A stretch of 64,000 nucleotides of DNA from Mesorhabditis belari (taxonomy: Eukaryota > Nematoda > Chromadorea > Rhabditida > Rhabditidae). The translations under genes were made by a program, and so were the position numbers. Under the pieces are notes generated by a model. The model ran no database searches. It was not told the DNA's origin and worked only from the letters and a program-made list of their open reading frames with translations. Location of the stretch: assembly GCA_958450365.1 (NCBI GenBank), contig CAUEEP010000759.1, positions 62,001 through 126,000 on the forward strand, in the 5' to 3' direction. Position 1 is the stretch's first letter. Each line of letters starts with the position of its first letter. This document shows positions 11,676-26,440 of the stretch, piece after piece.

Positions 11676-13856
11676 TGAATTTTATCATGATCAAGTAACG
11701 ATTAAGCTTTTAAAAAAATCGAAGAAATTCTCGAAATCACTCCTGGGAAATTCTGAAATGAGTCTTTCATGGAAATTGAAATTAATCATTTTTAAGATAT
11801 TCAAAGAGTTGAAGTATCGCCATTTTTTTAGGCAACAGAATCCTCAACAAGATCCAAAATACCTTAAATGTAGATTATTCTGAAAATTTCTGACAAATGT
11901 GATTCTTTTCATTTAAATTTTGTGGCTAACAAAGCTACGAAAAGTAACGACGAAAAAAAGGGGGCTAATTTCATAAAAATGACCACCGAAAGTTGGGCCG
12001 CAAAAATGATTAAAAAATGGGGAAAATGCTAAAGGTTTAAAAAGGTAATAAAATTAAAGAAAATAATTCTTTTTGTTTTCCATATTGGTCTAAAATGGAT
12101 GATGATTTTAGTTGGTTGAAAAATGGAGAAAAAAAAGCTAAAGTCAAAATGCACAAACGGGTATAACGAGAATGGTTTATTGGTGGTGGTACTAAAATGG
12201 GGAAATTTCAACGGCGAGCGAGAGAGATGGGGAGAAATGTGAGATGAAAAGGGGGAAAGGGGAAATTTCGAGGAGAGAAGCAAAAAAAAGAAAAGAGAAG
12301 AAAGAGAGACTGAATGGGGGAGGGGTGGGGCTGTGCACATCATCGATTCCCCGATCCTTTCTTTTCCCCCTCAAGTACGGAGAGTCGTCTTTCTCTTTTT
12401 ACCCTCAATTCCATTGTGTAAGTTGGTTTTATTGTAAAACTCGCTTAACATCTCGATAGCTGAGAACTTAGAATGAGAGTTTTGTTATGCAAAAGTGGTC
12501 TACATATTTTTTCATTCATAAATGAGGTCAATTATTTGTTCTTCTTTGCAAACAAAAAAAGATGGATGCTTTGTAGAAGCCATTCTCAAAACTAGTTGAA
12601 CAATTATTAAAGATGAAGTGTTGTAAAAAATGCAGAGACAAAAATACAAAGTTGATCCTTCCACTTGTGAGTAAATGTACTGTAGCTTTCAAGACAAAAA
12701 TATAGTCAATCTAGATATCGTATCCGTTAGTTTTTCATTTGAATTCGATGACCAAAACCCCGTCCACAAATAAATCCAAAGCCCGTGCGAAATTGGGTTT
12801 CTTTTCCCATTTCTGCCGATGACAGATGTCAAATACCGACACCCAAATCTGGAATGCTATTTTGAAGAGCAAAATATACAACTTATTTATTTAATTTAAT
12901 GCATATTTAACACAGCAGCTGTAAAGAAGCAATTCTATCGGCGATCGATTGATGTGTGTGTTTATGGAGAGAAAAGAAAAAAAAGAGGGGAAGAAAAGGG
13001 AGAACTACCTTTTGGACACATTCGGGGACACTTACAGCAAAAGGAAAAAATAACTAGAAAGAAGGGAAAATTGATGGGGGAAGAACGCAAGAGATTTTTT
13101 AGGGAAGAAAATGGGGGACACTATAATACAAAAACTCTCGAAAAAAGGGAAGATTACAAAGGGCACTAAACACTAGTAAGAAAAAAGAAAGTCACCACAA
13201 ATAAGTACCAACCAAATTGGCCAAAGTTGGAATTGGAGAAATAAAGAAAACAAACGTGGAAAAGAAATAGGATAAGTTGTTTGGCAAATACTTGGGAACT
13301 GTTCTTTTTCTTTCACAGGCATTACATTTAATCAGGGTAGTTCTTTGAACAATAGAAAGGGACAGCCGTTGTTGAGCCTACTCAGAAGAACACTCGGAAA
13401 GGATAGATATCAATGAAAATACAAATTGAAACTCGGAGATGAAGAAAAGAAATGAAAAATGTATCGAACAAAAGTGAACGAAAGAGCACAATAAACAAAA
13501 TGTTTAAGTAGTCTACATTGTGATACTTTTTGAATCCAAGATCAAAATGGTGGGTAAAAGTGGGAGGAAACATTCGAGTTGAGTAGTAAAACAACGGTCA
13601 CCATTCTACGGGGTAGGTATTCCATGAGAAAACATCTTTTTACTGGCCCGGAAATGTTTGGTGTGACAAAACAAAACATTAGGGGAATCATAAGAAGAAA
13701 AAGAACAAAAACATAAACAAATAGAAATGAAAATGAACCGGTGTTGACGCGAGGTGGCACTAGGAGACGGCTCCAATCAAAGAGCGATCACCCGCTACTT
13801 TTGTTGTTGAAAAAAGAAAGAATAGAGGAGCTGTCCGGTGTGCTTGAAGAGGCCTC
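11676..13856. other. Intergenic, includes 3' flank of the phosphatase gene
   Basis: Purine-rich stretches at 12180-12310 and 12950-13160 give long open frames of low-complexity composition. No domain, splice chain or RNA gene was recognised. Confidence 0.5.
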
Positions 13857-16434
13857 TTAATGATCGTGAGTGATGCCCTTCTCCGTGAGCACCTAAAAAT
13901 ATAAAGTTAATAAATAATTGAGTCAGGCAATTTTTGGAAGATAAACTCGAATCTCAATTGACTGAAATTTACGTTAACTAGAGATATTTCTTGCCTATAT
14001 TAAAAGACAATCGATTTAAAAGTTTACTTCACCGATTTCAACTGAATTCCCCAAAACACACCTGATCAATAATGGTGCGCAGACGGTGAGGAGCAGGTCC
14101 AGTATCTGTTTCCACCTTGGCTGAAAGGCGACGGAGAACCTAAGAGAAATTTTCACAGCAAAGGTTATGTTCAAACCCAAGAGATGGAGACTACTTCTTC
14201 TTTGTTCCAATGAGGTGAAGCCAGCTCTTCATCAAGAACCTCTGAAAATAAACATCCTAACCATTCATCAGAATCAAATCACTAACCTTGAATTTTTTGC
14301 CGCATGTCGACGGCCCATGTTTCTTCTTTTTCTCTCTTCTCCTCGTCCAATTTGGGCGCGTTTTGAAAGCAAATCTAAACACAACGTTTAACATTTAATG
14401 CGAAACTTCAATTACCAAGATGATAGTCATGTTGTCACGGGAACCACGGTGCAGACAAGCATCAAGCACCTAAAATTGAAAGACTAATAAACAGGAAAAT
14501 TCAAGCGTCTTATCATAGAGTGCTATGTGTCTAATATAATGTAATAACAATATTGTTTTTACCTGATTGCAAACATCTTCAAGCTTCGGGGAAACTTGGA
14601 GGCGGTCCTCAACAAACGAGCAAAGTTCATCGTTCTCCATCACATCATAAATTCCATCACATGCCAATACCATGAATTGATCCAAATCCTTAAAAATTGG
14701 AATAATAGAGCAAGTACATAAATAAATACCTGCTTTCTCGGAATCACATAAATATCTGGCTCACAGCTGACGAGTTGCTTCGTTGGGCAAAGACCGGGAA
14801 CGGCCTAAAAGAATAGGTGGCTTTGGTAATGACCCTAAGAATTTTAGCGTTCGGAAGTCATTACAGGTAACTTCAAATCAAAGACCGTATTCAAATCGAT
14901 GGCTGTTCAAGGTTCAAAACTCGCCTTGTAATCAAAATCTCCAAGAGCCCTAGAGACAGCTAAGCTTCCATTGATGCGTTGAATCATCACCTAAGATGTT
15001 AAAGATTAAATGATTGTTCGTATTAACATACTGATCCTCCAGCGCCAACAATCCTTTCTCGCTCTTTCTCTAAGTATGGCTTATGATCTTCAGTACCGAT
15101 TGATGACTCTCCAGCCCGAGAAACCACAGCACGCGAGTCACCTAAAGCAAGTGACTTTCCTTTGAAACCTTTGAGCTGCTTACCAAGATTTGCAATAATG
15201 ATGTGGGTAGGGGTAAGAATGGCACAAACAGCTGTCGTTCCCGATCTATCAGTTTCTTTTGCGGCTAACTAAAAAAGAAATTTAAATCACAAGAATCCTG
15301 ATATTTGTGTCCGAGCAATATTCATTTATGTGTGGCTTTTAGGTAAAATTTTAGAAGAACTACACACTTTCCCCTCATTCCACTCACTTCTAATGTTAAA
15401 TGTTCAAAATTTTCTTGGATATTTTCCAACGTTCGCATGTTCAAATCCTACTTCAATGATTGATGATCCATCCGTGAAAAGACTCGAAAAGTCACACCCC
15501 GCTATCAGAGCATGGAAACACCAAATGTGCGTAAGCGAGTGATAAAGGCCGGCAATTGGTCAGATAAGTATTGATTGAAAGTTTTGCGGGCCGGAAAATG
15601 ATGACAAGGGAAAACTGTAGTTCTTGGAAACTTCTAGTATGAAGTATGGAAGCAAAAAGATTTTAAAGAGCATTGCGTATTGCTTCTATTTAGTAAACCA
15701 TCTCAATATATCAGTTAAAAAGGCAAAGGCATATAAAGTGTTAGTGTTACAAATTAGCCTTAACTTTTAGTCCCCTAAGAATAAACAAACCCTCGATCGA
15801 ATGATGTTATCGAGGGCCATGAATCCAGTCTTCATTCCACTTTCCAAAAGCTCAATCGATCGCTCATTCAGCTTGCTTCCGTTCTCGCAAAGGATTTGTC
15901 TAACCTAAAAGAAAACAAATAAGTCAAACAAACGATTTTTTTACGTCATCGAACTCTTTGGTTTCGAGAAGTGTCTTCAAAATGTGCTCAGCCGATTGTT
16001 CAGCTGCAACATTTCCTGCGTGACCATCAAACACGGCAAAAAACGCCCAATCCTTGAATGGTTCTTTGTCAGCCATCGAAATCTAAAGTACATGTTATAA
16101 GTACGTTCTGTTCATAAACAAGATTTTCTAGAGCTTTAAAAAGATGAATAAATCATACTTCGACAACATGAGCATCTTCCATGTCAATCCTCCATCCTTG
16201 CATGCTGGCGATCGCATAGCGGATGTCCTAATATAAATATAAATGTTAGTTGATTGATTGAGGTGTTGCAATGTTGGTATTTTCAACAGCTTCTTTGTCC
16301 CAAAAGTTTACCTATAAGATTCAAAACCAACCTTTCCTTCTCCAGTTATATTGCTTTTGTTTGTTTTTGGTTTATCCAAAAAAGCTCCTAAAATCATAAT
16401 ATAGTTACAACAGAGCTGATCGAATCATACCCAT
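13857..16434 (-). CDS. ppm-2: PP2C-family Ser/Thr phosphatase (PPM-2-like)
   Basis: About a dozen exons on the minus strand. The ATG and one base form a tiny first coding exon (16434-16431); the next exon (16387-16332) gives [10 protein letters not shown], the N-terminus typical of metazoan PP2C alpha-like and C. elegans PPM-2-like proteins, with Gly2 suitable for myristoylation. Metal-site motifs in order: [45 protein letters not shown] and SRDNMT. All the aspartates that bind the two Mg/Mn ions are present. The enzyme dephosphorylates Ser/Thr residues in kinase pathways. The protein ends [11 protein letters not shown], with TAA at 13857-13859. Introns are mostly about 50 bp, with one of about 500 bp at roughly 15270-15790. 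The family is certain; the orthologue symbol rests on the N-terminus and overall similarity. Confidence 0.9.
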
Positions 16435-17825
16435 TGTTCCAGAATTGACTTCAACAAGTCCTTCGCGAGTGATTTTCCAAGTCCGAAGCTAAAAATGAAA
16501 AAATTGATCGTCTTCATTAAAAATTAAATCTCTGGCATTCAGCCATAAATCTTTATAATCAAGCAAATCTAAAATAGCAAGTCAAAGGAAAGCCCAGAAA
16601 CGTTTTTGTTTAACCCAAGACAAGAACATCGGAAGGTCACAGCAGCTACAACAGGACTGTAAAGCCAACTAAAAGCTAATAAAATAACGGTTGAATCGGA
16701 TTCAGAGTATATAAGTAAAAGTAAAATACTTCTAGAGCCAATGTTTAACGCGCTTTATAGGTACCTAAGTTAGAAAAAAGAAACTTTAAACCTAGTGCTA
16801 ACCTAAGTGCTAACCCTGCTCAATGGCCTTTCGGAAACTTTCTGATAAAATAATAAACTGACTTCACTAGGCACTTCTCTGATCACAACAGGTAATGGTG
16901 CGGTCGAGTCGGTCTTCGGCTCGAGTGAGATGCAGCGTGGAGGCGGTCGAGGAGATGGCGCGGGCAACTCTGGAATAGAACATGTTGACAAGTTACAACA
17001 AAACAAAAGATCTCCAAAAAATAAACCAAGTGATTGAAATGAAATTGTCTTGGGCAAAGGAATGACAAAAAATTGGCAGCTGCCCAGCGCTATTTAAATA
17101 GTGTCATTTTATTGGTGCAAATTTGCAATTGATTGATCGAATATTTTTTCATGTATTATGTTTTGCCTACCGTTGGTTGTCTGCGGTATAGAAACGTTGA
17201 TCGGTTCACTGTTTCTGTTAATCAATTCGTCACTTGAAGAAATCAACGTATGCATTCCATTCTAAAAATTTTCTTACGCAAGTTAGCGATTCTTTGCATG
17301 ATCAACATATGAAAAAGTGGCAAAAAGCTATAAAGCTGCAAGCTTCCAATTAAAATATTCAATACGAAGATTTTTTAACAGGCGGGTGTAAACACGGGAC
17401 AAACGCGCGTGCTCTTTTTCTTGCGAAAGAGACGTTTTTGAATACAGGTGCATACGCGAAACGAATTCGTCATCTAGAGCAACAATTTTCAAGCTTTTTT
17501 CTTTTCAACTACGGTGGCCGATCCACGAAAGACGGGTCGAAAGAGATAAAGAACCCATAATTACCGAAACTGAATCAATTTCAGTTGAAGAACTTCGTTG
17601 TGCATCGATTTTCATAGAAAAGCAAGAAAATTTATTGAGCCAAGAAGATGAAGCGTTTCAAGAAAAATATTGACACAACAACTTGCCCAAAAAAAGTTTA
17701 ACAAGTTGTCTGTTCGAGTTCACGTTTTGTATGCTCAAAGGATATCGTTTGGCGAAGAGCTCGCCCGGAATACACGGAGAAACACAGCATCATCCATGTG
17801 GCCAACGTTAGGATCAGCAGCTTCA

Positions 17826-18388
17826 AGAGATCTAAATGTAAACGGAGGTTATATGGGTTGGGGGTGTGCAGTGGGTGGAGCCTTCAAAATGCCTCTGGCA
17901 AGTGCCTTTTCCAGGGTTTTCGGTCACACTGAATCGATTGGTAATTTTTTAGAACGTGTTTGTGAGTTATTTCTTTGTGGTCGAGGCAGATCTAGCTTAT
18001 ATCCGGTAATAGGCAGCCAGTCTTAACCTATGCCCGGCCAATACTCGAACGTGATTAAGCATACTAGACTGTGCTCGGTCAGTACGCTATATATGTGCGG
18101 AGCCCTAGCCTAGATAAATAACACGCAAAGAACGCGGGAGCGGCAAAGACGGAGGTACGTAACATGTCTAGACCATTAACAGCGTTAACAACAACCTATG
18201 CTCAGCCAGTACTCTGAGCCATAGCCTTGGTGTAGCTTAGTGTAGCAAGAAAAAGCTCTAAAAAATATTACCAATCGATTTAGCGTGGCCGAAAACCCTA
18301 GAAAAACTATTTCTGAGGTCCCGCACACTGCCATCACCCAACCCGCATAGCCCCTATAAACACTCTTGAAAGTAGATCCAAAACATTA
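17826..18388. repeat. Inverted repeat, diverged arms of about 120 bp
   Basis: The segment at about 17826-17957 (ending ATCGATTGGTAATTTTTTAGA) recurs inverted at about 18257-18388 (GATTGGTAATATTTTTTAGA on the minus strand) at moderate identity. About 300 bp lies between them, with short direct repeats such as CCTATGCYCRGCCARTACTC. It could be an old foldback transposon or a pair of diverged RNA-like repeats. Confidence 0.55.
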
Positions 18389-18996
18389 CATACTTTATGC
18401 ACTAGACAAACTTAAGCTTTACCTGGACAGGAATTCAGTGGTCGACCATTGAGAATCATAACTAACGTAATCGATTCAAACCCGAAAGTGCATAGCTAAA
18501 CGTAAAACATTACAAATAGCAACTTAGAAACTAACTGGTGCCAAGCTGGTCATATAGACTCAAAGCTTTCCATTTTCCTACAGATTTGCCACAACTCGCA
18601 TCTAAAAGCTTGTTATGAAAGTAAAAGAAAGCTCATAATCGTTACTTGGATAAAAGTAGTCGGTCGAGAGAAAAGATAAGGCGAACACTGGCCACTACAG
18701 GCATTTCTTCTACACATCCTAAAGTTACAATTAATCTATCCAATCAAAAATACAACCTCTGTAATAAGTTTCGCCACAAGTCAATCGTTCTATCTTTAAA
18801 ATTATTTGAATCCTAATAAAAGCGGGAAAACAGGTACTTAACTATTTAATTCAACCAATAAAATGAAACAAACCAGGTCCTTTCATCGAGAGCAAGTTGC
18901 TAGCGATGATTCAAGATCAAACCATAAAAAAACAAGGCTTGAAGCATGACGGCTAGTTTTCGTACCACAGAAAGAACACAAGGATAACTGCATTTA

Positions 18997-19256
18997 AATC
19001 TAAAACAGAAAAATTGCCGGATGATATAAAAAAATGAACAGACCTATGCTGAATCGAACGAGCAAATGATCAAATTTTGGCCCAAATTAAACGGTGGCTT
19101 CTTGTCGATCTAAAACAGAAAAATGTCGATTCTTGTCGATCTAAAACAGAAAAATTGCCGGGTTATATAAAAGATGAACAGATCTATGCTGAATCGACCG
19201 AGTAAATGATCAAATTTTGGCCCAAATTAAACAGTGGCTTCTTGTTGAGCCGAGGC
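18997..19256. repeat. Tandem duplication, unit about 135 bp
   Basis: The block beginning ATCTAAAACAGAAAAATTGC and ending AAATTAAACGGTGGCTTCTT occurs at about 18999-19106 and again at about 19138-19246, with few differences. A short partial copy of the start lies between them. It is 300 bp upstream of the kinase ATG and could affect its promoter. Confidence 0.8.
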
Positions 19257-19549
19257 AAAAACTTACCTATCGAATTTGCATTTAATCGACATATAAAACT
19301 AAATCACCCAGCCGTAAAAGTCATTTCTCTTTCCTCGATCGCGGCAAGAAGGTGGGCTTTTTAATCTTTTCGTTAGTTTTAAATTTTACCTTTACTTGTA
19401 TTAATTTATTCTTTTTTTTTTGCGTTAGCTGGGCTTGCAAAACAGCCTAGTCCATTTTATAACACTCCGTTAATTGACAATCTCCTCTTAACTGATTTGT
19501 TCTTAGGAAAGTTACACGTACTTTTATGATGCTAAACATTGTTGTTTAG

Positions 19550-21532
<1,983 letters not shown>

Positions 21533-22501
21533 ATGCTGTGTGGACAGTACGACACGACAATGACGAAACTACAAATTTTTCTCCAGATGTTTTAATTGAT
21601 GATTTCCGCTTTTCGTTGTGTTGTGCAAATTCGTTTGCCCTCGAATAAAGCTTGCTTTAAAAACTTCTTGTATCTCCCGACTGAATGAATGGCCTCGAAT
21701 GTCGTTGACTCGGGTTTTAAGTTGACAGCCCTAAAAAGATTTGAGGCACCACTGGGTGAAGGAAAGGTCTTAAACAAACATTTATTTCAACATGTGATTG
21801 GAAAGATGATCGACAAATTTTGAGTAGACTTGTAAGACAATCCAAGAAAATTCACAGAGCAATCAACAATGAACAAGGCAAAAAGGAGCTGTTTCAAGGA
21901 AGAACACAACAGAATTTTCCTATTTCAGATTGACCTACTAGTTTCCGATGGGACTACTAGTTTTGTAGGTAAAACGCTCACCAAAAGCGTCAGTTGGAGA
22001 TCTATAAAAGCTTTGTAGTGTGAAAAGGGTTTACCGACAAGAAAAAAGAACGACAACAAAAATAATGCTGTGATCAGGAGTTTTTCTCCGATAACACTTA
22101 ATAGTACATCAAATAAACACATGGTTCAAGATTGAATAACAGTGGCGATCACAGTGACATTTAGATGACTTACAAAAAGACTTACCGTAAAAAAGACTCT
22201 ATTAGAACGACCCCCTGTAGAAGCGTTGCGTAGTCTAAGTCTACTCTTAAACAAACGGGACCGGGGAAGGGGATCGCTCTATTACAGCATTTACGGTACT
22301 TGAAATCGGTTGCGCACATGAGTGAAGCTCAAGAGCCGAATAATATCGATAAACGGGCAAAAAGAATACCTATCAGAAATTTTCTAGCTTGGTAACACCC
22401 GTCTAAGCATCAGGAAGAAGTAAAACTAGAATTGAAGAACACTGGGCAGCAAACAACCTAGGTAATAAAAAATATTGTCTTCAAAGTTTTTTCGTTGAAA
22501 A
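21533..22501. other. Convergent intergenic region (3' flanks of kinase and DnaJ gene)
   Basis: Contains an AATAAA-type signal about 110 bases after the kinase stop (near 21644) and one CCGTA-family MITE. No further gene was seen. Confidence 0.5.
22185..22296. mobile_element. CCGTA-family MITE, 112 bp
   Basis: It starts CCGTAAAAAAGACTCTATTA and ends TCTATTACAGCATTTACGG, with TA on both sides. The interior GCGTTGCGTAGTCTA is shared with the larger copies at 26441 and 58303. Confidence 0.8.
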
Positions 22502-24591
22502 TTATGATTGAGCGCACTGCACGTGTGATCCATGTGAGCCGTGTCCTTCGTCCTAAAAGCGCACAATTTGAATATAAGATAAAGCCTAATAATATTAATA
22601 ATTAGGTATTAATCGAAAGCTCAGATTAGTTCCGATTTGGAACTAGCCCGACAATATCTCACAAAAACACCCCCCTGACCCGACTAACTGCATTACAAAC
22701 TTTCCTCTTTGCTTAAAGAATAATACTCACCGAATCACTTTCATCCTCATAAGCCTCCCCACGTCGACCACCATATTTCTTCTCGTCGTACTCGAAGAGT
22801 GAAACCTCTTCATGTTCGCCAGTTGGTGGAGCGATTTGTTTGGCTGACGGGAAGCAACTAGCCAACAACTTGTACTTCTTTTCATCATCCAAGAAATGCG
22901 AAACGGGGAACTAAAAAAAGTGCTTTGAAATGGTCAAGCATCACTGCTTGTTACCTTGACATCAAATTTCACGAATAGTGTCCCACGAAGTTCATGATGA
23001 CGTCGTTTTGGCATCCCCTCGCCAATCACCCCACGAATATCATCTAAACTTGTTAAGTGAAACATGCCCCAAGCTCAAACTTTACCTGGTCGGACAATAT
23101 CCCCAGGTGCCGACTTGAGTACAACTTTTCGTCCATCAAGATGTGTGATTGGGATTTCAAATCCACATAAAGCTTCATTCAAAGAAATTTCCCTAAATGT
23201 TTTTATTTATTTAGTGATTGCTAATTTATTAACATACTTGACCATGTGAAGATTATCGCCATTGCGCTTGAAAACAGCGTGCTCTTTGACGTTGATCACC
23301 ACAATTACATCACCAGCCTCGATTTCAGGCTAAAACATTCATGCTTAACAGTAAAGCAAAAACACTTCATTAAAATTAACTTACATCAACTTGATCACCC
23401 TCTCCGTGGAAAGTAACTTGTTCTCCATGTCGCATTCCTGGATCAACATGAACCTAATCACAAGTCAATTAATTGCATAATAAAAATCTGCGTTACTTCA
23501 ATCATCTTTTGGACCTTCTTTAACTTCTCTCCTTGGCAACTCTTGCATTTTTCTGATGGAGGAACTTGAGAGCCTAAATACAAAGCTTTGTCTCAAAGAG
23601 GATTATAAACCAACCATCTCCACGACAATCCGGACAAGCCACTTGCATTTGTTGAATCATACCTGGCCCAACCTAAATCAATATTGATAAAAATTAACAA
23701 CGAAAGCCTACTTGTCTCATTTGATACTTCACACCTCGTCCTTGACACCCACGGCAATCATAAGAAGCGCCAGGCCTGCCACCAGACCTAAAAAGATTTA
23801 GATTTGAAATACGAAACAAACTAACCCCCGGCAAGTATCACAGAGCACACTTTTGCTGAGCTGCAACTTTGCCGTTTTTCCTTTGTAGATGTTCTCTAAT
23901 GTGACGCCAAGGTGATGAACTGTAGGCTAAAATAAAATTGTTTAACTAAGAAAACGAATCAATTATGTACTTTTGCTTGTCGTCGTCGCCTGCTGCCGCC
24001 TCCACCGCCCATTCCAAAAAACGAAAATGGATGACCACCAGCACCGTCATCGCCGAAGAGATGCGAAAATAGATCACCGCCAAAACCGCCGCCGCCACCA
24101 CCTAAATAGGAACAATTGAGCTGCTGTTGGCCCATCACAACTTTAGAAATCTCGTGCATAAGCAAATTAAGCTACCTTCTTTGATTCCGTCAAGTCCCAC
24201 TTGATCGTAAGTTTTCCTTCGTTCAGCATTGGACAGAATTTCATGAGCAAATGATATTTCTTTGAACTAAAGTAATCGCATTATACGATGCAATGATAGA
24301 AATTCAAACTTTGTCTCCGTGGTCGGGATTCTTGTCAGGGTGGTATTCTTTGGCCAGCTTTCGGTAAGCCTAAAATATCCCTTGTTTAAAGCGTAGTCAT
24401 TTTATGTTTTAGTCATTTCCCTACATATCAGGAGGTTAGGTAATCTTAATTTTTGATGATAAAGAAATCACCTTTTTGATCTCATCCTCGGTAGCCGAAG
24501 GCTTCACTCCTAGCACGTCATAAAGCTTCGTGTCAACGGGACCATCTCTTCCGCGACTACCACCTCCCATTCCACCCATGTTGAAGAACAT
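22502..24591 (-). CDS. DnaJ/Hsp40 co-chaperone, class A (DNAJA2/DNJ-19-like)
   Basis: A multi-exon minus-strand gene of about 430 residues. Order: a short Gly-rich N-terminus (MFFNMGGMGGG), J domain with the HPD motif (EYHPDKNPDHGDKFK) that stimulates Hsp70 ATPase, a Gly-rich linker, a four-repeat zinc finger (CDTCRGSG, CRGCQGRG, CPDCRGDG, CKSCQGEK), C-terminal substrate-binding domains, and the last residues VQCAQS. The CAQS end is a CaaX-type farnesylation box, as in Ydj1 and DNAJA proteins. The N-terminal extension before the J domain matches C. elegans DNJ-19 better than DNJ-12. A TTTTTAG acceptor lies about 15 bases before the ATG. The BuGZ stop is only about 250 bp upstream on the same strand, so a trans-spliced operon is likely. 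Confidence 0.92.
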
Positions 24592-24844
24592 CTTGCCTTC
24601 AAGTCTAAAAACAAAAAATTTATTTGTTGAAGGAGAAAACAATAACACGGACAAGAAAAATCCATCCACCAATCATAAATACATAAACAGGGTGTTTAAC
24701 ATAATGAACAACAACGAATACTTCAAATAAATAGATTCCAGGCTGGAGGAAATCATAATCACACAAAAAAATGATTAAGAAAAACCATCAAAAGAAAAAG
24801 CCCATCGGGAATGGAGAAGTATAAAGGAGAGATCAACCCGTCGC

Positions 24845-25690
24845 TCAGCGATACGATGATGGAGCCGCATTCATAACGATCATCACTCGTCGCTCCTCCA
24901 AAGAAATCGAATGATCATCCGGATGCATGATTCGTGTTTTGGCACTCAACTTTGACGAATTTGCCGGATATGGCACAGGAGCCGACCGAAAGTCGTCTTG
25001 AGGCGAATCAAAACTTTCTCGTGGCTCTTCTTTTCCATAGGATCCTATGTTCGTGTCCCCATGCGAATATCCGTACTCATTTTCTACAGGCTTTGGTTCG
25101 GGTGGCTTGTAGGAACTGCTTTCGACTCCGTAACTGTTGTCTGCGCGAGAAGGTCCTGTTGGACCTCCTCCACCGAAGGCGCCAAACGCATGTGCTCCTC
25201 CACCACCGCCTTGTTGATATTGTCCTCGATACGGCATTGGTGGAGCCGAATAGGGCATTTGTGAATAGCCACCATACCCAGGTGGCATTGGAGGCATGGA
25301 TGGATATTGATAATGCGCTCCGAATTGAGATCCAATTGTCGGTGGCATCGGTGGAGTGGGGTAGGCACCAAAACGAGATTGTTTAGCGGCTGGTTCTTCA
25401 TCTTCTGCCGTTCGTCCTCGAGTGGCCCCCTCGGGCATTCCCTCCATTCCATAGATTGTGACTTCCGTCGAATCCCTGCCCGGGATCGCATAGGGCACTT
25501 TGGTGACAGTTTCCTTGTGAACTTGCATACAATGTATAGAGAGTCCCGGTCCGGAGAAGAGTTTCTTGTGGCAAATGTGACATTTGAAGTGCTTGGCCTT
25601 TTGATGTTGAGTGAGGATTTTGTCGTCCTCGAATTCCCGATTGCAGTACCAGCACCAGGGCTTCTCAACCTTCTTCTTTTTCCGTCCCAT
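24845..25690 (-). CDS. BuGZ/ZNF207 zinc-finger protein (BUB3-binding spindle factor)
   Basis: A single-exon gene of about 281 residues; the family start is MGRKKKK at 25690, although an in-frame Met lies three codons earlier. Two C2H2 fingers come first (CWYCNREFEDDK...H and CHICHKKLFSGPG...H), followed by the conserved PGR and YGMEGMPE segment, then a low-complexity Pro/Tyr/Gly/Met region, and at the C-terminus IMHPDDHSISLEERR. That last motif is the GLEBS-type BUB3-binding site of vertebrate BuGZ. Known role: BuGZ stabilises BUB3 at kinetochores, binds microtubules through its fingers and phase-separates through the Tyr/Pro-rich part. It lies upstream of the DnaJ gene on the same strand. 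Absence of introns is unusual in this window and could reflect retroposition or intron loss. Confidence 0.93.
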   Translation of the reverse strand: MGRKKKKVEKPWCWYCNREFEDDKILTQHQKAKHFKCHICHKKLFSGPGLSIHCMQVHKETVTKVPYAIPGRDSTEVTIYGMEGMPEGATRGRTAEDEEPAAKQSRFGAYPTPPMPPTIGSQFGAHYQYPSMPPMPPGYGGYSQMPYSAPPMPYRGQYQQGGGGGAHAFGAFGGGGPTGPSRADNSYGVESSSYKPPEPKPVENEYGYSHGDTNIGSYGKEEPRESFDSPQDDFRSAPVPYPANSSKLSAKTRIMHPDDHSISLEERRVMIVMNAAPSSYR

Positions 25691-26440
25691 TCTCGACAAT
25701 TATTTTGCACCAATTGAGCGAGTCGATCGATTCGCGAATTTCAAAGCTATCGATTGATGAACCTGAAAAAGAGAAATTTAGGCGAATTTCATAATTAAAG
25801 AAAAGTGCTCGAAAACGATAAATCATTAAATTCCTTTCAAAAGAATTTTACAGTGCGTAAAAATGCGCGCTTGGATTTCTCTCAACGATTCGAGAAGGGT
25901 CCGCGCCGAGCAAAAGTCCTGTAATAAGGGCAACAAATAGGCGGCAGAGGAGGGGCGTTAGTGAAGCAAGAGTTGACGAATTATGACTGGGTGTTTTCAC
26001 GATATAAAGGAGCCTAAAAAACAAACAATAGCACATCATTTAACGCAAATTTGGGAAGAAAGGAAATTTAAATCGACGATTGACAAATTCAGGGATCGAA
26101 CGAACCAGCGCCGTTCATTTCAGCGTCGCGTAAAAAGGCCCAAAGCCGTTCATTTCAGGGCTGCGCAAAAAAGGCTTGCAAACGTTAATCTCACTGGCGT
26201 TTTAAAGCCAGTAGGTGCTAGAAAAAGCACCCCGTTTTTTTGCGCCAAATTTACGCTTATGAAACACTGTAACAAATCACTTTTTCCCAACTTCTAACCA
26301 ACTTTTTTTTCAGTTTTATGCTTCGCATTTTTAACTCACATTGTTTTCAATTAAAAAGCACGTTTAAATACTTATACAGCCCTCAAAAACAGTAATTTTT
26401 GTGTCACTGATTGGACTTTTTACTCTCTATATCGATCTTA

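Larger units (their letters stand above)
16435..19549. other. Divergent intergenic region between phosphatase and kinase
   Basis: Probably holds promoters for both flanking genes. On the minus strand at about 16980-16870 there is a Pro-rich frame (ELPAPSPRPPPRC) after a TTCCAG acceptor; it may be an alternative 5' exon of the phosphatase gene, but no clean donor follows. The 118-codon plus-strand frame at 17670-18026 overlaps an inverted repeat and is not accepted as a gene. Confidence 0.4.

Noticed and set aside
12029..12459. Overlapping Ser/Phe-rich and Lys/Arg-rich frames
   Set aside because: Low-complexity purine/pyrimidine tract open on both strands, no exon-like borders.
17670..18026. 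118-codon plus-strand frame
   Set aside because: It runs through one arm of an inverted repeat, has no recognisable domain, and the inverted copy does not keep the frame.
24934..25386. 150-codon plus-strand frame and other frames antisense to BuGZ
   Set aside because: Shadows of the BuGZ coding exon; only the minus strand shows zinc fingers and the BUB3-binding motif.
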